Numbered from the stretch's first letter, positions 52,576 to 61,392 are shown. The stretch is DNA of 64,000 nucleotides from DATFVA01 sp963774455 (GCA_963774455.1 CAVZFD010000005.1:868001-932000); one strand, 5' to 3'. The notes: a model not told the origin generated them from the letters alone. Program-made: numbers and translations.

Positions 52576-53503
52576 TTACGGCCTCCATTCTGAGATTATC
52601 TGTTGACTTTCTTCCTGCGGTCTCAACAAATATCTGGTGAAGAGAAATATCTTCTGCATCGAACTTTTTTATAATAACATTTTTTTGAACCATGAGCTTT
52701 AACAATTCCTGTATATAAGAAGAATCTTTTACCCTGATGCTGGTAACGCTGCCGAAACTCTCAAACTTTTCAACGAAAGGATAACTTTTAAGGAAGGAGA
52801 TATCGCCGGCATGCGATATGGTTACATTCCTCTGACCGAAGGTTTTCCTGATTTCTTCGAGGTTGCCGTGAAGAATGATTTTGCCTTCATCAATCATTGC
52901 TATATGATCGCACATCCGCTCCGCGAAATCCATAAGATGAGTAGAAAAGATTATAACCTTACCTTTCGCCTTCAATTCGAGAATTATTTCTTTTAACAGG
53001 TTTGTATTGATAGGATCCAGTCCTGAAAAAGGTTCATCAAGGATAATGAATTCGGGCTCGTGAAGGACAGTAGTTATAAACTGAACTTTCTGCTGGTTGC
53101 CTTTGGAAAGATCCTCCAATTTTGAATTCTTTCTGTCAGTCAGCTCAAACCTGTCAAGATATTCATTAGCTTTTGCTTGTATGTCTCTGCCGGTTTTTCC
53201 TTTAAGCTCGGCAAAGAAAAGGAGAGTTTCCATAACTTTCATCTTTTTATAAAGCCCGCGTTCTTCCGGCAGGTAGCCGACTTTGTCCTTGAATTCCTGT
53301 CCTATTTTTGATCCCCGCAGAATAACCTCCCCGGAATCAGGAAGATAAATACTCATCATCATACGAATGGTAGTTGTTTTCCCGGCTCCATTCCTTCCTA
53401 TTAATCCAAAAACGGATCCCTCCGGGACAGAGAAAGAGACATCATCAACCGCCTTAAGCGAATCAAAAGATTTCGAAAGGTGCCGAACTTCTAATGCATA
53501 CAT
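52568..53503 (-). CDS. ABC exporter ATP-binding protein, NatA-like
   Basis: ATPase subunit of 311 residues. Walker A GRNGAGKTTTIRMMM, signature LSKGNQQKVQF, Walker B FIILDEPFSGLDP and the switch His in IFSTHLMDFAERMCDHIAMID are all intact. The C-terminal 90 residues form an extra domain seen in NatA-type exporters. It overlaps the permease gene by 8 bases and starts the two-gene operon, pointing away from the tRNA genes. Confidence 0.9.
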   Translation of the reverse strand: MYALEVRHLSKSFDSLKAVDDVSFSVPEGSVFGLIGRNGAGKTTTIRMMMSIYLPDSGEVILRGSKIGQEFKDKVGYLPEERGLYKKMKVMETLLFFAELKGKTGRDIQAKANEYLDRFELTDRKNSKLEDLSKGNQQKVQFITTVLHEPEFIILDEPFSGLDPINTNLLKEIILELKAKGKVIIFSTHLMDFAERMCDHIAMIDEGKIILHGNLEEIRKTFGQRNVTISHAGDISFLKSYPFVEKFESFGSVTSIRVKDSSYIQELLKLMVQKNVIIKKFDAEDISLHQIFVETAGRKSTDNLRMEAVNV

Positions 53504-53760
53504 TTATCCCTCAGTAAAAAAATGAAAAGATAATCAAAGTTAAGGAAAGTGGTAACAGAATGACAAGGTGATAAGGGAATACAATTAAGTCTAATACCAC
53601 TATTTTTTATTGAGCAGCTGTTTGGTTAAAGACCTCCTCGTACTGCATATATATTAATGTGGAAATGTTAATTTCTTGCAAGAATCTGTTCAATTATCTA
53701 TATTTACACGCTAAAATTGAATTTTTTAGCAGTTCTTAAGAAAGATTTACTGATGGTTAT

Positions 53761-53849
53761 GCCGGGGTGGCGGAATTGGTAGACGCACAGGACTTAAAAT
53801 CCTGTGGGTGTTTACACCCGTGCCGGTTCGAGTCCGGCCCTCGGTACCA
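53761..53849 (+). tRNA. tRNA-Leu (anticodon TAA)
   Basis: An 89-base cloverleaf with the long variable arm (tgggtgtttacacccg region) expected for a class II tRNA. Acceptor gccgggg pairs with cctcggt, discriminator A, and CCA is encoded. The anticodon stem cagga/tcctg encloses cttaaaa, giving anticodon TAA. T-arm gccggttcgagtccggc is standard. Confidence 0.96.
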
Positions 53850-53882
53850 GAAAAATAATCTACAATTAACAATGAACAATTT

Positions 53883-53911
53883 ACAATTAAGGAGCAACGA
53901 CTCCTAATTGT
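53883..53911. repeat. Palindrome between the two tRNA genes
   Basis: Stem acaattaaggag / ctcctaattgt (one bulged A) with loop caacga. AT-rich aattgt/acaatt words are repeated on both sides (53860-53940). It has no T-tract and could be a dispersed repeat or a processing site between the tRNAs. Confidence 0.55.
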
Positions 53912-53950
53912 TGATTATAAATTGCTAATTATAAATTGTTGAGTATCGGA

Positions 53951-54024
53951 GGGCTCTTAGCTCAGTTGGTTAGAGCGTCTGCTTGACGTGCAGAAGGTCA
54001 GAGGTTCGACTCCTCTAGAGCCCA
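53951..54024 (+). tRNA. tRNA-Val (anticodon GAC)
   Basis: A 74-base cloverleaf. Acceptor gggctct pairs with agagccc and discriminator A; the following bases are cga, so CCA is not encoded, unlike the neighbouring tRNA-Leu. Anticodon stem tctgc/gcaga encloses ttgacgt, giving GAC. T-arm agaggttcgactcctct is standard. Confidence 0.95.
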
Positions 54025-54121
54025 CGAAGTAAATAAATGCTGGAAGTAATGAAGAAGAGGTTTTCCTCCCGGAGCTGCCGGATTCTCCTTAACTCTTTTT
54101 ATAATTAAAGGTTTATATCTA

Positions 54122-54176
54122 GCGGGATTCTTCAATTCTCAACCCCCGCACAGTCGGAGTCGTTCTCCGATTTTTT
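54122..54176 (+). promoter_or_regulatory. Hairpins and terminator in the thrS leader
   Basis: Two adjacent hairpins: gcggg (54122-54126) with cccgc (54145-54149), then tcggag (54154-54159) with ctccga (54165-54170), the second followed by six T residues. The terminator ends only 14 bases before the thrS ATG, so any transcript that starts upstream must read through it. It may simply end the tRNA transcript, or act as an attenuator for thrS-infC-rpmI-rplT. No T-box sequence is visible. Confidence 0.6.
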
Positions 54177-54190
54177 ATTAAAGAATCAAT

Positions 54191-56131
54191 ATGGAAAAAA
54201 TACAAATTACATTTCCCGACGGGCGCTCACAGGAGTTCGACAAGGATGTTACCGGGTACCAGGTGGCTGAATCGATCTCTCCTCGTCTTGCACAGGATGC
54301 GCTTGCGGTCGAAGTGAATAGTACAGTTAAAGATCTCCGGGCACCAATCAGACATAATGCAGTGGTGAAATTTCTTAACTTCGATGATGAGAAGGGCAGG
54401 GAAGTATACTGGCATTCGACTTCACATTTAATGGCTCACGCTATTTTATCATTATACCCTGAAGCGAAATTCGGTGTTGGTCCTGCAATTGAGAACGGCT
54501 TTTATTACGACTTTGATATAAACAAAAAGTTAGGTGAGGACGACCTTCTTATTATCGAAGATAGAATGAACAAAATCGCGAAAGAAGATAGTTCTTTCGA
54601 ACGTGTAGAGCTCTCTAAAGATAAAGCTATTGAATATTTCCGGATTAAAGATGATCAGTACAAAATTGAGATCCTCAGCGAGATTGATGAGAACGACGAA
54701 ATTATAAGTATTTATAATGAAGGAAACTTCACTGATCTATGCACCGGACCTCATCTTCCTTCTGCTGGTAAAATTAAATATGTTAAGTTATTAAGCGTAT
54801 CAGGTTCCTACTGGCGCGGCGATGAGCACAACAAGCAGCTTCAGAGGATTTACGGGATCTCATTCCCGAAGAAGAAAATGCTCGAAGAGTATCTTGAAAA
54901 ACTAGAGGAAGCAAAGAAGAGAGATCACAGGAAACTAGGCAAAGACCTGGAACTTTTCCTGATCACCAATAGTGTAGGAAGCGGACTCCCAATCTGGCTG
55001 CCGAAAGGCACTATTTTAAGAGAGACCCTTGAAAATTACCTGCGCGGTGAACAGCGTAAACGAGGGTATGACCCTGTTATTACTCCGCATATAGGCAACA
55101 TCAACCTTTACAAAACCAGCGGGCATTATCCTTATTACAAAGACAGCCAATTTCCGCCGATACAGCTTGAGGACGGCAAAGAAGAATACCTGTTAAAGCC
55201 GATGAATTGTCCTCATCATTTTATGATTTACGCCAGCAAACCGAGAAGCTACAGAGATCTTCCGATAAGGTATGCTGAATTCGGAACGGTTTACAGGTAT
55301 GAGCAATCGGGTGAGCTTAACGGACTTACGCGTGTCCGTTCTTTTGCTGTAGATGATTCCCATATTTTCGTCCGCGAAGATCAGCTCAAAGATGAAGTCT
55401 GCAACGTGATTGAGCTTATTCAGGTAGTATTTGAGCAGATGGGATTTAAAGATTTCACAACCCAGCTTTCTTTCAGGGATGATAATGTAGAAAAATACGG
55501 CGGCGATATAAGGATGTGGGAGAGAGCCCAAAAGGAAATAAAAGAAGCGGCGGATCAGATGGGATTAAAATATCACATCGAAGAAGGCGAAGCAGCTTTC
55601 TATGGTCCCAAAATAGACTTTATGGTAAAAGACGCGCTAGGAAGGCAATGGCAGCTTGGTACAGTGCAGATCGATTATATAATGCCGGAAAGGTTCAATC
55701 TTGAATACACCGGAAGCGACGGACAGAAGCATAGACCGGTTGTTATCCACCGTGCTCCCTTCGGATCACTGGAAAGGTTCATCGGGGTTCTTATAGAGCA
55801 TTATGCCGGCGAGTTCCCGCTCTGGCTGGCTCCTGTTCAGGTAGCAATACTGCCGGTATCCCAGAATTTCATTGAATTCGCAAGGGAAGTAGCTTCAAAA
55901 CTGAAAGAGGCCGATGTTCGCGTTGAGTTTGATGAAAGGAATGAGAAGCTAGGTTATAAGATACGGGACTGGGAGACGAAGAAGGTTCCTTATATGCTTG
56001 TAATCGGCGAAAAAGAGAAGGAATCAGGTAATGTTTCGGTAAGAAAACATAAAAAAGGTGACATTGGAACTTTTTCTTTGTCAGATTTTATTTATAATAT
56101 TAAAGACGAGATTTTAAAAAAGAATCAATAA
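54191..56131 (+). CDS. thrS: Threonyl-tRNA synthetase
   Basis: Class II synthetase of 646 residues. Order: TGS domain (1-62), editing domain with YWHSTSHLMAHAI and DLCTGPHLPSAG, catalytic core with zinc-binding MNCPHHFMIYA, AEFGTVYRYEQSGELNGLTRVR (motif 2), AAFYGPKIDFMVKD and VIHRAPFGSLERFIGVLIEH (motif 3), and the anticodon-binding domain from about 540 (PLWLAPVQVAILPVS). Start ATG has no Shine-Dalgarno and lies just after a terminator-like hairpin. infC follows 18 bases later. Confidence 0.96.
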   Translation: MEKIQITFPDGRSQEFDKDVTGYQVAESISPRLAQDALAVEVNSTVKDLRAPIRHNAVVKFLNFDDEKGREVYWHSTSHLMAHAILSLYPEAKFGVGPAIENGFYYDFDINKKLGEDDLLIIEDRMNKIAKEDSSFERVELSKDKAIEYFRIKDDQYKIEILSEIDENDEIISIYNEGNFTDLCTGPHLPSAGKIKYVKLLSVSGSYWRGDEHNKQLQRIYGISFPKKKMLEEYLEKLEEAKKRDHRKLGKDLELFLITNSVGSGLPIWLPKGTILRETLENYLRGEQRKRGYDPVITPHIGNINLYKTSGHYPYYKDSQFPPIQLEDGKEEYLLKPMNCPHHFMIYASKPRSYRDLPIRYAEFGTVYRYEQSGELNGLTRVRSFAVDDSHIFVREDQLKDEVCNVIELIQVVFEQMGFKDFTTQLSFRDDNVEKYGGDIRMWERAQKEIKEAADQMGLKYHIEEGEAAFYGPKIDFMVKDALGRQWQLGTVQIDYIMPERFNLEYTGSDGQKHRPVVIHRAPFGSLERFIGVLIEHYAGEFPLWLAPVQVAILPVSQNFIEFAREVASKLKEADVRVEFDERNEKLGYKIRDWETKKVPYMLVIGEKEKESGNVSVRKHKKGDIGTFSLSDFIYNIKDEILKKNQ

Positions 56132-56149
56132 CAAAAACAGAGGTTAATA

Positions 56150-56689
56150 ATCGCTCAAAAAGACAGTGTACGTGTAAACGAAGAGATCAAAGCCCCCAAA
56201 GTAAGGGTAATAGACGTTGATGGTTCCCAGGTAGGTATTTTTACAGTCCGCGATGCAATTAAAATCGCCCAGGAAAGAACTCTTGACCTGGTTGAAATTG
56301 CTCCGCAGGCAAAACCACCCGTCTGTAAGGTAATTGATTTCGGAAAGTTTAAATATGAACAGCAGAAAAGGGAAAAGATACAGAGAAAGAATCAACTGGT
56401 CTCTCTGCTGAAAGAAATAAGACTGCATCCTAATACAGACATACACGATTTTGAATTCAAAGTAAAGCACGCTATGAACTTCCTCGAAGAAGGAAACAAA
56501 GTAAAAGCTGTGGTAATGTTCAAAGGAAGGGAGATGGCATACACCGAACAAGGCGAAGAACTGTTAAAACGGTTCATAGAGCAAACTGAAGACCTTGCCA
56601 AGGTAGAATCTCCCATTAAAATGGAAGGAAGGAATATGAGCGTGATCCTTGTTCCCACAGCTAAACCTAAAACCAAAAAAAACAAATAG
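56150..56689 (+). CDS. infC: Translation initiation factor IF-3 with non-AUG start
   Basis: IF-3 binds the 30S subunit and checks start-codon pairing. The frame has no ATG at the right place: it opens right after the thrS stop and reads ata-atc-gct-caa. I choose ATC at 56150, six bases after the ribosome site cagagg; ATA at 56147 is the alternative. Rare ATT/ATC/ATA starts are a known trait of infC, by which IF-3 represses its own translation. The 179 residues are complete: DSVRVNEEIKAPKVRVID, LVEIAPQAKPPVCKVIDFGK, KYEQQKREK and the C-terminal VKAVVMFKGREMAY and MSVILVPT. rpmI and rplT follow at once. Confidence 0.95.
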   Translation: MAQKDSVRVNEEIKAPKVRVIDVDGSQVGIFTVRDAIKIAQERTLDLVEIAPQAKPPVCKVIDFGKFKYEQQKREKIQRKNQLVSLLKEIRLHPNTDIHDFEFKVKHAMNFLEEGNKVKAVVMFKGREMAYTEQGEELLKRFIEQTEDLAKVESPIKMEGRNMSVILVPTAKPKTKKNK

Positions 56690-56696
56690 GAAAGCT

Positions 56697-56888
56697 ATGC
56701 CAAAAATGAAAAGCAACCGTGGTGCTTCTAAATCATTCAAGAAGACCGCATCCGGAAGGTTCAAAAGGAAAAATGCTTACAAGAGTCATATCCTTACTTC
56801 CAAATCAACAAAACGGAAAAGAAATCTTCGCCATACATCCATGGTTTCCGTTGCAGATGAAAAACGTGTTAAAACAATGCTTCAATAG
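56697..56888 (+). CDS. rpmI: 50S ribosomal protein L35
   Basis: Basic ribosomal protein of 63 residues. I start at ATG 56697 (MPKMKSNRGASKSFKKT), behind aggaaagct; a longer open frame runs back into infC but is not part of the protein. It contains the typical KRKNAYKSHILTSKSTKRKR and ends EKRVKTMLQ. It sits between infC and rplT in the universal order, and in many bacteria L20 represses this operon. Confidence 0.96.
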   Translation: MPKMKSNRGASKSFKKTASGRFKRKNAYKSHILTSKSTKRKRNLRHTSMVSVADEKRVKTMLQ

Positions 56889-56901
56889 AGAGGAGTGAAA
56901 A

Positions 56902-57249
56902 ATGCCAAGATCAAAAAACAAAGTAGCTTCTCACCTGAGAAGGAAAAAAATACTTAAACAGGCCAAAGGTTACTGGGGTGCCAGAAGCAAAGTTTACACT
57001 ATTGCGAAGAACCATGTTGAAAAAGGCCTTGTACATGCATACAGAGATAGAAAACTAAAGAAGAGAACGTTCAGGAGTCTCTGGATTACGAGGATAAATG
57101 CTGCAGCCAGGGAAAACGGAACAACATACTCCCGTCTTATACATGCACTCGATACAAAGGGTGTTGGAATAAACAGGAAAGTTCTTGCAAGTCTTGCTGT
57201 TGAAAACCCGGCAGCATTCACAGAGCTTGTTAAGTTTTCTGCTAATTAA
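56902..57249 (+). CDS. rplT: 50S ribosomal protein L20
   Basis: Ribosomal assembly protein of 115 residues. MPRSKNKVASHLRRKKILKQAKGYWGARSK is the conserved long basic N-terminus, followed by RDRKLKKRTFRSLWITRINA and NRKVLASLAVENPAAFTELV. Ribosome site gaggagtg lies 8 bases before ATG. It ends the infC-rpmI-rplT set; a hairpin follows directly. Confidence 0.97.
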   Translation: MPRSKNKVASHLRRKKILKQAKGYWGARSKVYTIAKNHVEKGLVHAYRDRKLKKRTFRSLWITRINAAARENGTTYSRLIHALDTKGVGINRKVLASLAVENPAAFTELVKFSAN

Positions 57250-57254
57250 TTTTT

Positions 57255-57290
57255 ACCCTTCCATATCATTATATTTGTATATGGAAGGGT
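57255..57290 (+). terminator. Stem-loop after rplT
   Basis: A perfect 12-bp stem, acccttccatat / atatggaagggt, with a 12-base AT-rich loop, followed by attacttta. The U-tract is weak, so it may be a leaky terminator or an mRNA-stabilising element before pheS. Confidence 0.7.
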
Positions 57291-57314
57291 ATTACTTTAA
57301 ATAACCGGTATGAA

Positions 57315-58328
57315 ATGTTGAAAGAAAAAATCACTTCCCTGAGGGAAGAATTCAATAAAGAGATTGAACAAACCAGCTCTCCGGCAGAACTGGAGGACAT
57401 CAGGTTAAAATACTTAAGCCGCAACGGACTTCTTTCCAAACTTTTTGATGAACTTAAAATTGTTTCAAAAGAAGAAAAACCTCAGCTGGGAAAAGAACTT
57501 AATCTTCTCCGTAATGAAATAACCGGCAGGTTCAATTCCTTAAAAGATGAAATTGAGTTTTCAAAAGAATCTGGAAAAGAAACCATCGATCTCACCCTTC
57601 CCGGCAAATTTAAACCCACCGGAAGCAGGCACATCCTTACGCAGACAGTGGATGAGATTAAGATTATCTTTAAAGGATTAGGTTTCGCCGTAGCACTTGG
57701 TCCCGAAATCGAATCAGACTACTATAATTTTGAAGCCCTGAATTTCCCTCCCGATCACCCGGCAAGGGACATGCAGGATACATATTTTGTAAGCAGCAGC
57801 TATGTGCTCCGTACCCACACTACTCCTGTTCAGATAAGGATAATGGAAAAGCATCAGCCTCCGGTAAGGGCAATTATGCCGGGTCGTGTTTACAGGAATG
57901 AAGCAGTGAGCGCAAGGAGCTACTGTATGTTTCACCAGGTTGACGGCATTTACGTTGATACTGATGTTACTTTTGCCGAACTGAAAGGTACACTTGTATC
58001 ATTTGCGAAACAGTTTTACGGTGAGGATATAAAATACCGTTTCCGTCCCAGCTTTTTCCCGTTTACTGAACCGAGTGCGGAAATGGATATTACCTGTTTT
58101 CTCTGCCACGGGAAAGGCTGCCGCGTATGTAAATACTCCGGCTGGCTTGAAGTTCTGGGATGCGGAATGGTTGATCCAAATGTATTTAAGGCCGTCGGCT
58201 ATGATCCGGAAAAATACACAGGGTATGCCTTTGGGATGGGCATTGAAAGAACCGCAATGCTCAAATACGGCATAGATGATATCAGGATCTTCTTTGAGAA
58301 CGATATTAGATTTCTTAAACAGTTTTGA
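57315..58328 (+). CDS. pheS: Phenylalanyl-tRNA synthetase alpha chain
   Basis: Catalytic subunit of 337 residues. The N-terminal coiled coil (1-85) is followed by GSRHILTQTVDEIKIIF, EIESDYYNFEALNFPPDHPARDMQDTYF (motif 1 region), IMPGRVYRNEAVSARSYCMFHQ (motif 2) and FGMGIERTAMLKYGI (motif 3). A four-Cys cluster (CFLCHGKGCRVC) near residue 260 is present in many bacterial PheS. pheT follows 15 bases later. Confidence 0.95.
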   Translation: MLKEKITSLREEFNKEIEQTSSPAELEDIRLKYLSRNGLLSKLFDELKIVSKEEKPQLGKELNLLRNEITGRFNSLKDEIEFSKESGKETIDLTLPGKFKPTGSRHILTQTVDEIKIIFKGLGFAVALGPEIESDYYNFEALNFPPDHPARDMQDTYFVSSSYVLRTHTTPVQIRIMEKHQPPVRAIMPGRVYRNEAVSARSYCMFHQVDGIYVDTDVTFAELKGTLVSFAKQFYGEDIKYRFRPSFFPFTEPSAEMDITCFLCHGKGCRVCKYSGWLEVLGCGMVDPNVFKAVGYDPEKYTGYAFGMGIERTAMLKYGIDDIRIFFENDIRFLKQF

Positions 58329-58343
58329 TCCGGAGAAATTAAA

Positions 58344-60749
58344 TTGAAACTCTCTTTAAATTGGTTAAAAGAATTAGTTGATCTTCCTGAAATTTCAACC
58401 TCTGAAATAGTGCATCTGCTTACAATGAGCGGACTCGAAGTTGAAGAGGTAATTGACCAGAACGAGATATACAGGAATTTTGTAGTGGGATATGTTAAAG
58501 AAAAAAAGAAACATCCTAACGCTGATAAACTTTCTGTATGTACAATAAGTACGGGTCAGCAGGATTACCAGGTAATATGCGGTGCTCCAAATGTTGATGC
58601 CGGCCAGAAAGTGGTGTTTGCCAGGGCCGGTGCGATAGTTCCGAAAGGAAACTTTAAGATATCAAAAGCGAAGATACGCGGTATAGAATCAAACGGAATG
58701 ATATGTTCGGAAGCCGAGCTTCAGATAAGCGACAGCCACGAAGGAATAATGGTGCTTGAGAACAGTGTGCAGGAAGGATCTCCATTATCCGAAGCCCTGC
58801 ATCTTAATGATACTATCCTCGAGATAGCGATTACCCCCAACCGGCCGGATGCACTTTCTCATATCGGCGTGGCAAGAGATCTTGCGGCAATATTCAAGGG
58901 CGAGGTTAAAAAACCATCATTAGGGTTCGAAGAGAATGAAGACGAAGCTTCGGATGCAGCAGCAATAGAGATTATCGATACAAAGAATTGTCCCAGGTAT
59001 TCATCCAGGATCATTAAAGGCGTGATTATAAAAGAATCACCCGATTGGCTGAGGAAGAGACTGAAAAATATTGGACTTAGGCCGATAAATAATATAGTTG
59101 ATGTTACTAACTATGTAATGTTTGAAACAGGTCAGCCGCTTCATGCCTTTGATCTTGAGAATCTTGCGGGACATAAAATAGTTGTTCAGAGTACAGACAG
59201 GGAAACATCGTTTACGACCTTAGATTCGAAGGAAAGAAAACTAACCCCAGGAACCCTGATGATATGCGACGGAGAGAAACCAGTGGCAATCGCAGGAGTA
59301 ATGGGCGGTGAGAATTCTGAAGTGACATCTTCAACTAAAAATATACTCATCGAAAGTGCCTACTTTAATCCAACCAGCATAAGGAATACATCGAAAGCAT
59401 TAGGTCTCAGCACCGATGCATCATACAGGTTTGAACGCAGTACAGATCCGAATGGTACTATCTACGCTGCAGAAAGAGCTGCCCAGCTTATCGCCCAGCT
59501 GGCTGGGGGAGAAATACTGAGAGGCGTACTTGACGTTTATCCCGAACCTGTTGAGGCTGCTGAGGTCCGGTTAAGATTTGAAAGAGTTGACAAGATACTG
59601 GGGTATAAGGTTGAAAAAGATGCTGTAACGGAAATACTGGAAAAGCTCGGTATGAATATTATCCTAAGCACAGAAGATGAACTTCGCATAGCTGTTCCAA
59701 CTTTTCGCCCTGATATCCAAAGAGAAATAGATCTTATAGAGGAAATTGCCAGGATACACGGTTATGATAATATTCCCACGGTGGCAAAGATATCTATTAC
59801 ACTAGGAGAAAAGGAAGATGAATCCGGTTTTACCGACAGGGTAAAAGAAACTGCTGTAGAACTGGGATTTCACGAGATGATTAATAATCCTCTGCAAAAT
59901 GAAAAAACAGCTTCCTTAACTGGTAAACCCGTAAACATACTCAACCCGCAGAGCGTAGATATGGCTTACTTGAGAACTTCGCTGCTGACGGGAGCACTTC
60001 AGACTGTTGCTGCCAATCTTAATGTCGGTGAGAAAGATCTGCAATTATTCGAAGTCGGAAACATCTTCCGTCTTAAGACAGAAAAGAAGATAGCGGATTT
60101 CAGCGATTTTGATGAAAACGAATACGTGATCTTTGTTATTTCCGGAAAAGCAAGGAGAAAAACCTGGTATTCGGAAGAAGAAAATTATGATCTATACGAC
60201 TTAAAGGGATTTATCAGGTCATTTACCTCAAAATTTTCGCTTGACAATGCTTTGCAGTATTCATATAATCACGAAAGAAATCCGTACTATACTGCAAAAT
60301 TTTCACTGTCTTCAAATAATGATGAAATAGGGTATGGCGGGTTAGTAGATGGCAAGCTGTTGAAATACTTTGATATTAGTCAGGATATTTACTGTTTTGA
60401 AATCAATCTTCAGAAATTAAGTAAGCTAACGGTTCCCGACAGGAAATATTCAGAGCTTTTAAGGTTTCCAAAAGTTCTAAGAGATTTTGCTTTTATATTC
60501 GATAAATCAGTAACTTACCAGCAGGTCTCTGATTTTATACTTGAAGAAAGCACTGGATTGCTGAAATCAGTAAGCCTATTCGACTTATTTGAAAGCGATA
60601 CCCTGGGAGAAAACAAAAAAAGTATGGCTTTCACTTTAGAGTTTTTTGATAAGCAGCAGACCCTGACGGATGAAGAAGTTGAAAAAGAATTCCTTCACCT
60701 TATTTCAGCGGTCACTGAAAAGTTTAATGCAAAATTGAGAGGAAATTAA
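58344..60749 (+). CDS. pheT: Phenylalanyl-tRNA synthetase beta chain
   Basis: Large subunit of 801 residues. Order: N-terminal B1 domain, tRNA-binding OB fold (YVKEKKKHPNADKLSVCTIS), B3/B4 editing domain (NNIVDVTNYVMFETGQPLHAFD, AIAGVMGGENSEVTSST), B5, catalytic-like core (DLIEEIARIHGYDNIPTV) and the ferredoxin-fold anticodon-binding domain at the end (ELLRFPKVLRDFAFIFD). Start is TTG at 58344, after ccggagaaatta. The TTG of the next gene lies immediately after its stop. Confidence 0.95.
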   Translation: MKLSLNWLKELVDLPEISTSEIVHLLTMSGLEVEEVIDQNEIYRNFVVGYVKEKKKHPNADKLSVCTISTGQQDYQVICGAPNVDAGQKVVFARAGAIVPKGNFKISKAKIRGIESNGMICSEAELQISDSHEGIMVLENSVQEGSPLSEALHLNDTILEIAITPNRPDALSHIGVARDLAAIFKGEVKKPSLGFEENEDEASDAAAIEIIDTKNCPRYSSRIIKGVIIKESPDWLRKRLKNIGLRPINNIVDVTNYVMFETGQPLHAFDLENLAGHKIVVQSTDRETSFTTLDSKERKLTPGTLMICDGEKPVAIAGVMGGENSEVTSSTKNILIESAYFNPTSIRNTSKALGLSTDASYRFERSTDPNGTIYAAERAAQLIAQLAGGEILRGVLDVYPEPVEAAEVRLRFERVDKILGYKVEKDAVTEILEKLGMNIILSTEDELRIAVPTFRPDIQREIDLIEEIARIHGYDNIPTVAKISITLGEKEDESGFTDRVKETAVELGFHEMINNPLQNEKTASLTGKPVNILNPQSVDMAYLRTSLLTGALQTVAANLNVGEKDLQLFEVGNIFRLKTEKKIADFSDFDENEYVIFVISGKARRKTWYSEEENYDLYDLKGFIRSFTSKFSLDNALQYSYNHERNPYYTAKFSLSSNNDEIGYGGLVDGKLLKYFDISQDIYCFEINLQKLSKLTVPDRKYSELLRFPKVLRDFAFIFDKSVTYQQVSDFILEESTGLLKSVSLFDLFESDTLGENKKSMAFTLEFFDKQQTLTDEEVEKEFLHLISAVTEKFNAKLRGN

Positions 60750-61061
60750 TTGTCTGATCTCACAAAGCACGAAGTACTGTTAAATGAACTCTCAGAAATT
60801 CAGACCCTGGTTACTGAATTAAAGAACAGGAACAAATCGCTCCGGGAAGAGTATTCCAAATTGGAAAGATCATTTTCGGGAGTGAGAGAAGAGAATAAGA
60901 TGCTTCTTCAAAAATTGGAAGCACTTGAAAAACAACTTGAAGAAAACGGAGAAAATTCCTTAAATTCATTATTCGGTTCGTTAAGAGGTAATGAGAAAGA
61001 GGAATTAAAAAATAAAATACAGAACCTGGTTAACAGGATAGATTTACATTTGAGTTCTTAA
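60750..61061 (+). CDS. Small coiled-coil protein between pheT and zapA
   Basis: A 103-residue protein, mostly a heptad-rich coiled coil (residues about 10-65: LSEIQTLVTELKNRNKSL, EENKMLLQKLEALEKQL) followed by a charged helix ending RIDLHLSS. The TTG start immediately follows the pheT stop. I do not recognise a named family with certainty, but such proteins regularly precede zapA in Bacteroidota relatives. It may be a ZapB-like partner that links ZapA to the Z-ring. Low sequence complexity makes homology calls unreliable. Confidence 0.7.
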   Translation: MSDLTKHEVLLNELSEIQTLVTELKNRNKSLREEYSKLERSFSGVREENKMLLQKLEALEKQLEENGENSLNSLFGSLRGNEKEELKNKIQNLVNRIDLHLSS

Positions 61062-61087
61062 GCATATTGATGGTTGGATGGAAAACC

Positions 61088-61384
61088 ATGACGGATAAAA
61101 AGAAGCTTAAAATTAAAATATTTGATAAAGAATATTCTTTATTGGTCGAGAATGAAGAAATAGCCAAAGAACTGGCTGTTTATGTGAATAAAGTAATGGA
61201 AGAAACGAAAGAAGAACTTCCCGACCAGCCAGCTCAAACAATAGCGATTATAGCATGTTTAAATATCGCTTATGATCTGTTTCTCGAAAAAAATAAAAAC
61301 AGAGAATTATTGATTCAGGCTGCAGATAAAGTGAAAAAATTAAAGCTTCTCCTAAGTGATCCAAGTCTGGCTGAACCATCCTAA
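61088..61384 (+). CDS. zapA: Cell division protein ZapA
   Basis: FtsZ-associated protein of 98 residues (from ATG 61088; the frame opens at 61067). KLKIKIFDKEYSLLVENEEIAKELAVYVNKVM is the ZapA globular head and QTIAIIACLNIAYDLFLEKNKNRELL the long coiled-coil helix that forms tetramers. Ribosome site ggatgg lies 7 bases before the chosen start. A structured RNA follows, as with 6S RNA after zapA in other phyla. Confidence 0.88.
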   Translation: MTDKKKLKIKIFDKEYSLLVENEEIAKELAVYVNKVMEETKEELPDQPAQTIAIIACLNIAYDLFLEKNKNRELLIQAADKVKKLKLLLSDPSLAEPS

Positions 61385-61392
61385 AAGAATTG

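Noticed and set aside
54025..54190. T-box riboswitch before thrS
   Set aside because: The conserved T-box core sequence and the specifier stem are not visible; only two simple hairpins are present.
56474..56689. Short ATG-initiated 71-residue gene
   Set aside because: It is the C-terminal part of infC, whose real start is a non-AUG codon at 56150.
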